Shown: positions 7,701-16,342 of the stretch, in pieces | Numbering within the stretch: the stretch's first letter is position 1 | Layout of the letters: every line of letters starts with the position of its first letter | Assembly: GCA_003553795.1 (NCBI GenBank) | Contig: PWFH01000148.1 | Coordinates: 1-64,000 of the forward strand | Direction: 5' to 3' | DNA: 64,000 nucleotides | Origin: Egibacter sp. | GTDB taxonomy: Bacteria > Actinomycetota > Nitriliruptoria > Euzebyales > Egibacteraceae | The notes under the pieces: model-generated | Seen by the model: only the letters and a program-made list of their open reading frames with translations | Database searches by the model: none | What the model was told of the DNA's origin: nothing | Made by a program: the position numbers and the translations under genes

Positions 7701-8816
7701 GTGGAGATCACCGCCGCTGCCATCCGTGCGCTCGTCGACGAGGCCGACGGCCCCGAGCCGGTCACGAGCGTCTACCTCGCCACCGACGGGGCGCAGCTGC
7801 CCCGGGCTGCGGACGTCGAGGCCCGCCTCGACGGGCTCCTGCGGCAGGTGCGCCGCGAGGCCGACGCCTGGGGCCCCCACGCCGACGGGGTCCGCGCCGA
7901 CGCCGAGACGCTGAGCCGCTGGGTGCGCCACGAGTTCGACCGCGGCGACACCCGGGGTCTCGCGCTGTTCGCCTCCGGTGGGCGCCTGCTCGAGCGTGTC
8001 GAGTCCGCGCGGGAGGTCCGCACGCTCGCGCGGGTGGCCACCACCCCCTATGTCGTGCCGCTCGAGGCCCTGCTCGGCCGCCACCACCACATCGCCCTCG
8101 CGCTCGTCGCGCGGGACCGGGCGCGGGTCTTCCGCTACCGGCTCGGCCGGCTCGAGGAGCACCGCGAGCTCGTCGCGGAGGTCCATGGGCAGCACGAGCA
8201 GGGCGGCTGGGCCCAGGCGCGGTACCAGCGCACGATCGAGGAGGAGAAGCTCGCGCACATGAAGGACGTGGCCGAGAGGCTGCGTGCGCTCCACGACGAG
8301 GACCCGCTCGACGTCGTCGTCGTCGCCGGCGCCGACGCCGAGGTGGCGGAGTTCACCCCGTTGCTGCACCCCTACCTCAAGGAGCGGGTCCGCCCGAGCG
8401 GGACGCGCCTGTCGCTGCGCGCCGGCCCCGGTGAGGTCCTCGCCGCCCTCGACGGTGTCGAGCAGGAGCTCGTGTCCGAGCGTCGCAGCGCGCTGCTCGA
8501 GCGCCTCGCCGCCGCGCAGGGCAGCGGCGCCATCGCCGCACGCGGTCTGCGCCACGTCCTCGAGGCGGCCAACGCCAAGCGCATCGACACGCTCTTCGTC
8601 GTCGAAGGCGCCGGTGAGGCGGGCTTCAAGAGCGCGTCGGGTGCCCTGGCCCGCCACGAGCACGAGGCGGCGGCCTACGGCGAGCCCGTGGAGCCGGTCG
8701 CCGACCTCCTCGACGAGGTCATCGAGGAGGCGGTGCGCAGCGGCGCGCACATCGAGCTGTTCCGCGAGCCGAGCCGCCTCGACGGGCACCCTGTCGCGGC
8801 GCTGCTGCGCTTCTGA
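7701..8816 (+). CDS. Vms1/eRF1-like (VLRF1/baeRF family) protein
   Basis: A 371-residue protein with the architecture of bacterial release-factor-like proteins: an N-terminal domain (VTSVYLATDG), a central eRF1-domain-2-like core with the glutamine-bearing loop GGWAQARYQR at residues 168-177, and an eRF1-domain-3-like alpha/beta C-terminus. In eukaryotic Vms1 the equivalent loop releases nascent chains from stalled ribosomes; for bacterial baeRF proteins this is proposed, not broadly proven. The GTG at 7701 has GAGAGGAG upstream. It overlaps the glucokinase start as TGATG. Confidence 0.75.
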   Translation: MEITAAAIRALVDEADGPEPVTSVYLATDGAQLPRAADVEARLDGLLRQVRREADAWGPHADGVRADAETLSRWVRHEFDRGDTRGLALFASGGRLLERVESAREVRTLARVATTPYVVPLEALLGRHHHIALALVARDRARVFRYRLGRLEEHRELVAEVHGQHEQGGWAQARYQRTIEEEKLAHMKDVAERLRALHDEDPLDVVVVAGADAEVAEFTPLLHPYLKERVRPSGTRLSLRAGPGEVLAALDGVEQELVSERRSALLERLAAAQGSGAIAARGLRHVLEAANAKRIDTLFVVEGAGEAGFKSASGALARHEHEAAAYGEPVEPVADLLDEVIEEAVRSGAHIELFREPSRLDGHPVAALLRF

Positions 8817-9772
8817 TGGGCGGCGCAGCGATCGGCATCGACGTCGGCGGCACGAAGATCGCCGGCGGCGTCGTCGACGGGCACGGGCGGGTCCTCACGC
8901 GCGAGCAGGTCCCCTCGCCCGTCGGCGACGCCGAGGAGATCGTCGCGGCGATCCTCGACGTCATCACGCGACTCGACGCCGACGGCGAGGCCCTGCCCGT
9001 CGGGGTCGGCGCGGCCGGGCTCATCGACCTCGACGGGCAGGTGCGCTACGCGCCGAACCTCTCGTGGCGCGACGTGCCGCTGCGCGCCCTGCTCGAGCGC
9101 AGTCTCGGACGCGCGGTCGCCGTCGAGAACGACGGCAACGCCGCGACGTGGGCGGAGTTCGTCGTCGGCGGCGCGATCGACGCCCGCAAGAGCGCGGTCA
9201 TGCTCACCCTCGGCACCGGCGTCGGTGGTGGCCTCGTGCTCGAGGAGCGCCTCCTGCGCGGGGCCCACGGCCTCGGCGCCGAGCTCGGGCACATGGTGAT
9301 CGCCGAGGGCGGGCGCCGCTGCAACTGCGGCAACCTCGGCTGCCTCGAGGCCTACGCGAGCGGCAACGCGATCGGCAGCCTCGCCGTCGAGTGGCGCGAG
9401 CGTGGCGAGATCCCCGACGGCTCGCCGCTCGACGTCGACGGGGTGAGCGGGCCGACGGTGGCGAGGGCCGCCGCCGACGGCGACCCCACCGCGACCGCGG
9501 TGCTCGGCGAGATCGGGCGCTGGCTCGGGGTCGGCATGGCCTCGATCGCCAACGCCGTCGACCCCGAGATCATCGTCGTCGGCGGTGGGGCGTCGGCGGC
9601 CGGTGAGCCGCTGCTCGGTCCCGCGCGCGAGGCCATGGCGGCCCGGCTCATGGGGGCGGCCTACCGCCAGCAGCCGGGCGTGCGTCGCGCCGAGCTCGGC
9701 GCCGACGCCGGGCTCGTCGGCGCCGCGCTGCTCGCCCGCCCCGAGACCGCGGGTGCGCGACCACCGCAGTAG
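8816..9772 (+). CDS. ROK family glucokinase
   Basis: Phosphorylates glucose to glucose 6-phosphate with ATP. The 318-residue product has the phosphate-binding IGIDVGGTKIAGG at the N-terminus, the catalytic aspartate in the VAVENDGNAA segment, and the ROK zinc site CNCGNLGCLEAYAS. These match the actinobacterial GlkA type. The start overlaps the upstream stop by one base. No operator or sugar-transport gene is adjacent; the GH32/ABC operon lies 52 kb away. Polyphosphate as an alternative donor cannot be excluded from sequence. Confidence 0.92.
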   Translation: MGGAAIGIDVGGTKIAGGVVDGHGRVLTREQVPSPVGDAEEIVAAILDVITRLDADGEALPVGVGAAGLIDLDGQVRYAPNLSWRDVPLRALLERSLGRAVAVENDGNAATWAEFVVGGAIDARKSAVMLTLGTGVGGGLVLEERLLRGAHGLGAELGHMVIAEGGRRCNCGNLGCLEAYASGNAIGSLAVEWRERGEIPDGSPLDVDGVSGPTVARAAADGDPTATAVLGEIGRWLGVGMASIANAVDPEIIVVGGGASAAGEPLLGPAREAMAARLMGAAYRQQPGVRRAELGADAGLVGAALLARPETAGARPPQ

Positions 9773-9815
9773 ACTCCGCGATCCCAGGCGACGCGCGAAG
9801 GGGGTGGGCAGCACG

Positions 9816-10583
9816 GTGTCGACGCAGGACGGCGAGGCGGGGCGCGAGCGCGCCCCGCTGCTCTACCGCGTGCTCCACGCCATCGTGCCGGCCGTGCTCA
9901 ACGCGATGTACCGCCCCGAGGTCGAGGGCCTCGAGCACGTGCCCGAGCGGGGTCCGGCGATCCTCGCCTCGAACCACCTCTCGACCCTCGACGTCCTCAT
10001 CATGCCGAGCGTGCTCGAGCGGCCCGTCTACTTCCTCGCCAAGAGCGAGTACTTCCGTGGGCCCGCCAAGCCCCTCTTCGAGAACCTCGGCGTCATCCCC
10101 GTGCCGCGCACCGGTGGCGACGCCGCCGAGGCCAGCCTCGCCAAGGGCGGGGAGATCCTCGGGCAGGGCCACCTCCTCGGCATCTACCCCGAGGGAACGC
10201 GCTCGCCCGACGGCCGCCTCTACCGCGGCAAGACCGGGCCGGTGCGCCTCGCGCTGCGCACCGGGGTGCCGGTCGTGCCGGTGGCGATGCGCGGCACGTT
10301 CGAGACGATGCCGCCCGGCGCGCGGCTGCCGCGGCTCAAGCAGGTCGGCGTGCGCTTCGGCGAGCCGCTCGACTTCTCGCGGTACGCCGGCCACGCCGAC
10401 GACCGCTTCGCGCTGCGCAGCGCCACCGACGAGCTCATGTACGAGCTCATGCTCCTGTCGGGCCAGGAGTACGTCGACGAGTACGCCGCGGCGGTCAAGG
10501 CCGCCGGCGGCCGCCCCGAGGCCCTCGACGAGCTCGGCCAGGTCCTCGACGACGACCCCTTCGAGATCCCGCGCGCGAGCTAG
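9816..10583 (+). CDS. 1-acyl-sn-glycerol-3-phosphate acyltransferase (PlsC family)
   Basis: Transfers an acyl chain to lysophosphatidate in phospholipid synthesis. The 255-residue product has the catalytic NHLSTLD (HX4D) motif and the YPEGTRSPDG substrate motif at family spacing. GTG codons at 9804 and 9816 are both possible; 9816 was chosen because AAGGGGG lies about 12 bases upstream and its N-terminus is closer to family length. The mycobacterial homolog Rv2182c is in the same neighbourhood (from memory). The C-terminal 40 residues are an acidic extension of unknown role. Confidence 0.88.
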   Translation: MSTQDGEAGRERAPLLYRVLHAIVPAVLNAMYRPEVEGLEHVPERGPAILASNHLSTLDVLIMPSVLERPVYFLAKSEYFRGPAKPLFENLGVIPVPRTGGDAAEASLAKGGEILGQGHLLGIYPEGTRSPDGRLYRGKTGPVRLALRTGVPVVPVAMRGTFETMPPGARLPRLKQVGVRFGEPLDFSRYAGHADDRFALRSATDELMYELMLLSGQEYVDEYAAAVKAAGGRPEALDELGQVLDDDPFEIPRAS

Positions 10584-10613
10584 CCGCCCTCCGGCCCACG
10601 ACCAGGGAGCCGC

Positions 10614-11660
10614 ATGATCGACCTGCGCAGCGACACCGTCACGCGCCCGACCCCGGCGATGCGCCAGGCGATGGCCGAGGCCGAGGGCGGCGACGACGTC
10701 TACGGCGAGGACCCCACCGTCGTGCGCCTCGAGGAGGCCGCCGCGGCGCGCTTCGGGCGCGAGGCCGCGCTCTACTGCCCCAGCGGCGTGATGTGCAACC
10801 AGCTCTGGGTGCGGGTGCTCGGCCGCCCCGGCGACGAGATCCTCTGCGAGGCCGACAGCCACGTCGTGAACTACGAGGCCGGCGCCGGGGCGCTCCTCGG
10901 CCAGGCGCAGTTCCGCACGATCCCCGGCGATCGCGGCCGGCTCGACGCCGACGCCGTCACGCAGGCGATCCGCCCCGACGTCTTCCCCCTGACCCCCACG
11001 CGCGTCGTGTGGATCGAGCAGACGCACAACCGCCGTGGGGGAGCGGTCACCGAGCTCTCCCGCCTCGAGGCCCTCGCCGCGGTCACCCGTGACGCCGGCG
11101 TGGCGCTCTACATGGATGGCGCGCGGGTCTTCAACGCCGCGGTCGCCCACGGTGTCGACCCCGCGGCCTACGGTGCGCTCGTCGACGGGCTGTCGTTCTG
11201 CACCTCCAAGGCGCTCGGTGCGCCGATCGGCTCCCTCATGGTCGGCGACGCCGACGCGATCGCCGAGGCCCGGATGTGGCGTCGCCGCTACGGCGGCGCG
11301 ATGCGCCAGGCCGGCGTCGTCGCCGCCGCCTCGCTGCTCGCGCTCCAGACCCGGGTCGAGCGGCTCGCCGAGGACCACGCCAACGCGCGGCTGCTCGCCT
11401 CCGCGGCCGCGGAGGCCCGGCCCGGGGCCATCGACCCCGCCACCGTCGAGACGAACATCGTGAGCATCGAGGGCGTCGACGCCCCCGCCGCGGTGGCCGC
11501 GCTCGCCGAGCGCGGCGTGCGCGCCGGCGCGATGGACCCCACGACGCTGCGTCTCGTCACCCACCCCGACGTCTCGACCGAGGACTGCCGCGGCGCCGCG
11601 TCGGCCCTCGCCGAGGTCCTCGCCGCCCAGCCCACGCCGGAGGTGTCGGAGGGCTCGTGA
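10614..11660 (+). CDS. ltaE: Low-specificity L-threonine aldolase
   Basis: A PLP enzyme that splits L-threonine or L-allo-threonine to glycine and acetaldehyde. The 348-residue product starts with IDLRSDTVTRPTPAMRQAM, the hallmark of the family, and carries the PLP lysine in FCTSKALGAPIGS. The ATG at 10614 follows CAGGGAG. The gene is 30 bases after the acyltransferase and 37 bases before the photolyase start, so the three are probably one transcript. Confidence 0.92.
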   Translation: MIDLRSDTVTRPTPAMRQAMAEAEGGDDVYGEDPTVVRLEEAAAARFGREAALYCPSGVMCNQLWVRVLGRPGDEILCEADSHVVNYEAGAGALLGQAQFRTIPGDRGRLDADAVTQAIRPDVFPLTPTRVVWIEQTHNRRGGAVTELSRLEALAAVTRDAGVALYMDGARVFNAAVAHGVDPAAYGALVDGLSFCTSKALGAPIGSLMVGDADAIAEARMWRRRYGGAMRQAGVVAAASLLALQTRVERLAEDHANARLLASAAAEARPGAIDPATVETNIVSIEGVDAPAAVAALAERGVRAGAMDPTTLRLVTHPDVSTEDCRGAASALAEVLAAQPTPEVSEGS

Positions 11661-11697
11661 GCGCGGCGTGGTGGCGGAGGGAGGCCGGGGCGGCACG

Positions 11698-13212
11698 ATG
11701 AGCCGCGACGTCCTCGTGCTCGGCGATCAGCTCGGTCGCGGCAGCGGCGCCCTCGCGCGCGCCGAGCCCGGCCGGGACCGCATCGTCATGGTCGAGGCGC
11801 TCGCCAAGCTCCGGGAGCGCCCCTGGCACCGCCAGAAGCTCGCCTTCGTGTGGTCGGCGATGCGCCACCTCGCCGAGGAGCTGCGCGCCGAGGGCTTCGA
11901 GGTCGCCACGACCCGGGCGGCGACCCTGCGGGAGGGCCTCGCCGACCTCCGCGCCGACCCCGCGCGCACCGTCGTCATGGCGCCGTCGAGCCACGACCTG
12001 CGCGCGACGCTGCGCCGCTGGGGCGTCGAGCAGGTCGCCAACGAGGCCTTCATCGCCGGGGAGCAGGCCTTCGCCGACTGGGCTGGCAGCCGCCGGAGCC
12101 TCGGCCTCGAGCCGTTCTACCGCCGCGTGCGCGCCGAGCACGGCTGGCTCATGGACGGCGACGCGCCCATCGGCGGCACCTGGAACCTCGACGCGGAGAA
12201 CCGTGAGCGCCCTCCCCGCGGCGGCGTCGACGCCCCACCCGTCGAGGCGCCCACCGAGGACGCCATCGACGAGGCGGTGCGGGCCGAGCTCGCCGAGCTC
12301 GAGGCGTCGATGGGCCTCGAGCTCCATGGCTCGCCCGGGCCGCGACGCTTCGCCGCGACCCGCGCCGAGGCCGAGCGCGCCCTCACGGCCTTCGTCGACG
12401 AGCGTCTCGAGGGCTTCGGGCCGCTCGAGGACGCCGTCGTCGCCGACGAGCCCTACCTCTGGCACTCGCTGCTGTCCGCACCGCTCAACGTCGGGCTCCT
12501 GCATCCCGCCGAGGTCTGCGACGCCATCGACGCGGCCTACCGCCAGCGCGCCGCCGACGGCGCCGAGCCGCACCTGCCGAGCTACGAGGGAGCGCTGCGG
12601 CAGATCTGCGGCTGGCGGGAGTACGTCTGGGGTCTGTACTGGTGGCGCATGCCGGCGTGGCGGGAGGACAACGCCCTCGGGCAGACCGGTGCGCTGCCGT
12701 CGTACTTCTGGGACGGCGAGACCGACATGGCCTGCGTCGCCGGCACGATCGGCGACCTCCTCGAGCGCGCCTGGGTGCACCACATCCCGCGCCTGATGAT
12801 CCTCGGCAACCACGCGCTGCTCGCCGGCGTCGACCCCCACGTGCTCAACGACTGGTTCCACGGGATGTTCGTCGACGGCTACGAGTGGGTGATGCTGCCC
12901 AACGTCGTGGGGATGAGCCAGTGGGCCGACGGCGGCATCATGGCGACGAAGCCCTACGCCTCGGGCGGGCGCTACCTCGATCGCATGACGACGTACTGCG
13001 GCGCGTGCCGCTTCGACCCCACCAGGCGCACCGGCGCTGACGCCTGCCCGTTCACGACCCTGTACTGGGACTTCCTCGACCGCCACGAGGAGCCGCTGCG
13101 TCGCAACCACCGGATGCGGCCGATGTACGGCACGCTCGAGCGCCTCGGCGATGACGAGCGCGCCGCCGTCCGGGCCCAGGCGGCCGACTGGCGAGCGGCG
13201 CCACCGGGCTAG
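11698..13212 (+). CDS. FeS-bacterial cryptochrome/photolyase (PhrB-type, 6-4 photolyase class)
   Basis: A 504-residue flavoprotein of the class that carries FAD, a lumazine-type antenna and a [4Fe-4S] cluster; the Agrobacterium member PhrB repairs (6-4) photoproducts. The N-terminal Rossmann-like domain begins DVLVLGDQL. Candidate cluster ligands are C346, C434, C437 and C450, whose spacing is the same as C350, C438, C441 and C454 in PhrB. The segment WVHHIPRLMILGN and the GMSQWADGG motif in the FAD domain are typical. The ATG at 11698 was preferred over 11668 because it precedes the first conserved strand directly. Confidence 0.9.
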   Translation: MSRDVLVLGDQLGRGSGALARAEPGRDRIVMVEALAKLRERPWHRQKLAFVWSAMRHLAEELRAEGFEVATTRAATLREGLADLRADPARTVVMAPSSHDLRATLRRWGVEQVANEAFIAGEQAFADWAGSRRSLGLEPFYRRVRAEHGWLMDGDAPIGGTWNLDAENRERPPRGGVDAPPVEAPTEDAIDEAVRAELAELEASMGLELHGSPGPRRFAATRAEAERALTAFVDERLEGFGPLEDAVVADEPYLWHSLLSAPLNVGLLHPAEVCDAIDAAYRQRAADGAEPHLPSYEGALRQICGWREYVWGLYWWRMPAWREDNALGQTGALPSYFWDGETDMACVAGTIGDLLERAWVHHIPRLMILGNHALLAGVDPHVLNDWFHGMFVDGYEWVMLPNVVGMSQWADGGIMATKPYASGGRYLDRMTTYCGACRFDPTRRTGADACPFTTLYWDFLDRHEEPLRRNHRMRPMYGTLERLGDDERAAVRAQAADWRAAPPG

Positions 13213-13264
13213 ACCGGCGCGGCGCCCGCTAGCATGCAGCGAGACGATCCGAGGAGGGCAGGGC

Positions 13265-13333
13265 ATGGTCGGCGTGCGCCGGGGTGGGCCACACCCCACC
13301 CGTCCGGGTCGGCGTCGGGGGACGCGGCGATGA
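13265..13333 (+). CDS. Short Arg-rich upstream ORF (22 codons), possible leader peptide
   Basis: An ATG at 13265 is preceded by GAGGAGGGCAGGGC, the strongest ribosome site in this area. The ORF encodes 22 residues, seven of them Arg, and its TGA at 13331-13333 overlaps the next ATG as ATGA. A -10 box TAGCAT at 13230-13235 fits transcription starting about 20 bases before it. It may couple translation to the downstream membrane protein or simply deliver ribosomes to it. There is no family to compare with. Confidence 0.4.
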   Translation: MVGVRRGGPHPTRPGRRRGTRR

Positions 13334-14061
13334 GCTCCCCGCCCGAGGCCGACCCCCGCCTCGTCGCCTGCCCGACCTGCGGGGCGCCGAACGCCGGCAG
13401 CCGCACCTCCTGCGGGCGCTGCCATGCCGACCTCGCCGGCGACCCGGCCACCGCGCAGGGCGTGGGGGAGGACGACCCCGGCGCCGAGGGCGAGGCCGAG
13501 CGTCCCTCGAGCCTGCTCATCGCCACGACGGTGATCGCCGTGCTCGCCGGGATCGCCGTGCTCGTCGCCCTGCTGTCGGCCCGCGGCGTCGGCCCGTTGG
13601 CCACCGACGCGGGCGACGTCCTCGGGGACGCCGAGCTCGCGCCGATCGCCGCGGTGCGGGCCTCCTCGGAGCGGCGGCCGTCCGACGACGTGAGCTACGT
13701 CGCCGAGCACGTCGTCGACGGTGACGCCTCGACGGCGTGGGTGGCCGAGGACGGCGGCGAGCCGTGGATCGAGCTCGAGCTCGCCGACGTCGGCGAGGTC
13801 ACCGGGCTCGTCCTGTGGAACGGCAACCAGGCCGACGACGCCTTCGGCCGCCACGACCGCATCGCCGAGCTGCGCATCGAGACCGACGACCGCGCCTTCG
13901 AGGTCGACCTCCTCGACAGTCGTGGCCCGCTCGCCATCGACCTGCCCGAACCGGTGCCCGCGAGCCAGGTGCGCCTCGTCGCCGAGGAGGTCTTCAGCGG
14001 CGACGAGGTGCCGGGTCCGGCGCTCTCCCGCGTCGTCGTGCGGGTGCTGCCCGAGGGCTGA
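13330..14061 (+). CDS. Zinc-ribbon, single-pass membrane protein with discoidin-like (NADase-type glycan-binding) domain
   Basis: A 243-residue protein: an N-terminal zinc ribbon (CPTC...CGRC, about residues 15-35), one membrane helix (SLLIATTVIAVLAGIAVLVALL), then an extracytoplasmic jelly-roll of about 130 residues. The latter has the DGDASTAWV segment, the WIELEL strand and GLVLWNGNQ, a pattern used by discoidin-like domains described as NADase-type glycan-binding. It likely binds a carbohydrate at the cell surface and reports to or anchors a cytoplasmic partner. It converges on the PASTA kinase gene. An Arg-rich upstream ORF overlaps its start. Confidence 0.75.
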   Translation: MSSPPEADPRLVACPTCGAPNAGSRTSCGRCHADLAGDPATAQGVGEDDPGAEGEAERPSSLLIATTVIAVLAGIAVLVALLSARGVGPLATDAGDVLGDAELAPIAAVRASSERRPSDDVSYVAEHVVDGDASTAWVAEDGGEPWIELELADVGEVTGLVLWNGNQADDAFGRHDRIAELRIETDDRAFEVDLLDSRGPLAIDLPEPVPASQVRLVAEEVFSGDEVPGPALSRVVVRVLPEG

Positions 14062-14079
14062 GCGCAGCGCCCGATGCCG

Positions 14080-14092
14080 CCGGCGCGGCCGG
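14080..14092. terminator. Short GC hairpin between convergent genes
   Basis: CCGGC, loop GCG, GCCGG lies between the stops of the discoidin-like gene and the kinase gene. It is the only hairpin in the 32-base gap and could serve both directions, but it has no T-tract. Confidence 0.3.
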
Positions 14093-14093
14093 G

Positions 14094-16259
14094 CTAGTCG
14101 TCGGTGTAGGTGTAGAGCGTCACCGTCTCCCCCCGGGCGATCGGCTCGCCCGCGGCGGGCAGCTGCTCCTCGACGAGGCCGACGCTGCCGCGCACGAAGG
14201 GCCCGAGGGTCGGGCGTGGTGAGGCGTCGACGGCGACCTCGAGGCCACGCGACTCGAGGGCGGCGCGGGCGTCCTCGACGGCGTCGCCGCGTACGTCGGG
14301 GGTGTCGATCGTGCGGGGGCCGAGCGACGCGGTCACCGCGACCGCCGAGCCCAGGTCGACCTCCTCGCCCGGTGCGACCGCCTGGTCGATGACCTCGCCC
14401 TCGGTGGGCACCTCGTCGCTCCACACCCTCGTGGGCTCCTCGGCGAGCGCGAGGCCGGCGTCGGCGAGGAGCCCCTCGACCTCGGAGAGCTGACGGCCCC
14501 GCAGGTCGGGGACCTCGACCTGCTCGACGCCGAGGGAGACCACGAGCGCGACCTCGTCGCCCTCGTGCAGCGTGTTGCCGGGCTCGGGGTCCTGCTCGAT
14601 GACCGTGCCCTGGGCGACGTCGTCGCTGTGCTCCTCGCTGCGCGTGACGACGAGGCGCTCGCCCTCGAGGGCCTCGGCGGCCTCGTCGACCGGCAGGCCG
14701 GTGACCTCGGGCATCTCCACCGGCCGTGGGCCGAGCGAGAGGGCGACGGCGACGCGATCGCCGACCCGCCGCTCCTCGCCGTCGGTGGGGTCCTGGCCGA
14801 GGACCTCGCCCGGCTCGGTGAGCAGGTCATGGCGCTCACCGGCGACGACGAGCTCGAGGCCGGCCTCCTCCGCGGCGCCCTCGGCCTCGGCCTCGGAGAG
14901 CCCGACGAGGTCGGGGACGGCGGTGACGGGGGCGATGACGAAGTTCCAGTAGGCCCAGGCGCCGCCACCGGCGATCCCACCGAGGAGCACGAGGGCGAGC
15001 GCGGCGAGGAGCACCCGCCGCCGTCGCCGCCCCGCGCCGCCGCCTGCGTCGTCGTCGGCTCCTGCCTCGTCGACGCCGGCGTCGACGTCGCCGGTCCGGT
15101 CGTCCTCGCGCGCGACGGGGTCGGCCCCGGCCGGGCCCGCCGAGGATGGTGCGGGCGCCGGCAGCGGGGGCGTGGCCGGCGCCGAGCGCCTGCCGCCCTC
15201 CTCGAGCGCGGCGGTCTCCTGCGAGGCAGCGGGGATGACGAGGGTGTGCTCGACGCCCCCGCGCCCGGCGTGGTGGACGACGACGGGCTCGGCGCCGCCG
15301 GGCACCGCGGCGTGCAGCGCGGTGGCGAAGGCGACGAGGTCCCCGAAGCGGTCGGCGGGGTCGTGCTCGGTGGCGCGGCGCACGACGGCGTCGACCTCGG
15401 CGGGGGTCTCCGGCGCGACGCTCGACGGGGCCGGCACCCGGTCGCGCGCGTGGCGCAGCGCCACGGCCATCGGGCTGTCGCCGGCGAAGGGCCGCTCGCC
15501 GGTGAGCAGCTCGTAGGTCAGCACCGCGAGGGCGTACTGGTCGCTGGCCGGGGTGGCCTCCTGGCCGTCGACGAGCTCGGGCGCCATGTAATGGACGCTG
15601 CCGATGAGCGCGCCGGTCTGGGTGTGGCTCGTGCCGGCCACGACGCGGGCGATGCCGAAGTCGGCGACCTTCGGGGTGCCCTCCTCGCCGTCGACGAGGA
15701 CGTTCTCCGGCTTGATGTCGCGGTGCACGAGCCCGGTGCGGTGGGCACGGTCGAGCGCGGTGGCGACCGGCCCGACGACGGCGAGCGCCTCGGCCGGGGA
15801 CAGCGGGCCGCGCTCGACGAGCACGTCACGCAGCGAGGGCCCGTCGACGAGCTCCATGACGAGGTAGGGCAGGTCGGCGACGCCCTGGTCGTAGACCCCG
15901 ACGATGTGGGGGTGGGCGAGCGCGGCGGCGTGGCGGCCTTCGGTGCGGAAGCGCGCCTGGAGCTCGGCGTCGTCGGCGAGGTGGGCGTGCAGGACCTTCA
16001 CCGCGACGGGCCGCTCGAGGACCTCATCGGTGGCGCGGTAGATCGTCGCCATCCCGCCCGCGCCGATCCTCCGGCCGATGCGGTAGCGCCCACCGAGGAT
16101 CTCACCGACCCGCACGGGGCCGACGCCGTACTCCCCACCGCCCGGTCGCTGCACCGAGCCCGGCGGTGTGCGCACCGTCGTGCCCGCGTCGCCGGGGCGC
16201 CCGTGGCCGGGGGGCGTCGACGTGGACGCGAGGTCGTCGTCGGCGTCGTCGAAGCTCAT
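14094..16259 (-). CDS. pknB: Ser/Thr protein kinase with four PASTA domains (PknB type)
   Basis: A 721-residue receptor kinase. The kinase domain (about 55-315) has K88 in VAVKVL, HRD at 179-181, DFG at 200-202, activation-loop threonines T213 and T215, and APE at 226-228. A Pro/Asp-rich linker is followed by a membrane helix at about 416-438 and four extracellular PASTA repeats of about 70 residues each, which in this family sense muropeptides or lipid II. It is not adjacent to rodA, pbpA or a phosphatase, as pknB usually is. The start at 16259 fits a -10 box TACAAT 10 bases upstream; a frame extending to 16373 overlaps the divergent gene. Confidence 0.93.
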   Translation of the reverse strand: MSFDDADDDLASTSTPPGHGRPGDAGTTVRTPPGSVQRPGGGEYGVGPVRVGEILGGRYRIGRRIGAGGMATIYRATDEVLERPVAVKVLHAHLADDAELQARFRTEGRHAAALAHPHIVGVYDQGVADLPYLVMELVDGPSLRDVLVERGPLSPAEALAVVGPVATALDRAHRTGLVHRDIKPENVLVDGEEGTPKVADFGIARVVAGTSHTQTGALIGSVHYMAPELVDGQEATPASDQYALAVLTYELLTGERPFAGDSPMAVALRHARDRVPAPSSVAPETPAEVDAVVRRATEHDPADRFGDLVAFATALHAAVPGGAEPVVVHHAGRGGVEHTLVIPAASQETAALEEGGRRSAPATPPLPAPAPSSAGPAGADPVAREDDRTGDVDAGVDEAGADDDAGGGAGRRRRRVLLAALALVLLGGIAGGGAWAYWNFVIAPVTAVPDLVGLSEAEAEGAAEEAGLELVVAGERHDLLTEPGEVLGQDPTDGEERRVGDRVAVALSLGPRPVEMPEVTGLPVDEAAEALEGERLVVTRSEEHSDDVAQGTVIEQDPEPGNTLHEGDEVALVVSLGVEQVEVPDLRGRQLSEVEGLLADAGLALAEEPTRVWSDEVPTEGEVIDQAVAPGEEVDLGSAVAVTASLGPRTIDTPDVRGDAVEDARAALESRGLEVAVDASPRPTLGPFVRGSVGLVEEQLPAAGEPIARGETVTLYTYTDD

Positions 16260-16269
16260 CGTGATGGCG

Positions 16270-16275
16270 ATTGTA
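16270..16275 (-). promoter_or_regulatory. -10 element TACAAT for the PASTA kinase
   Basis: Reading the minus strand, TACAAT ends 10 bases before the ATG at 16259 and no Shine-Dalgarno sequence lies between. The transcript would have a leader of only 3-5 bases. Confidence 0.5.
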
Positions 16276-16342
16276 GGGTTCGGCGCCGCGCGGATCGCGG
16301 AACCGTCGTCACGACGTCCGCACCGAGACGCAAGGAGCGTCC

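Noticed and set aside
5082-8789. Minus-strand open frame of 1235 codons
   Set aside because: It lies opposite several well-supported plus-strand genes, has no recognisable domain and shows the Arg/Gly/Asp composition expected of an antisense frame in GC-rich DNA.
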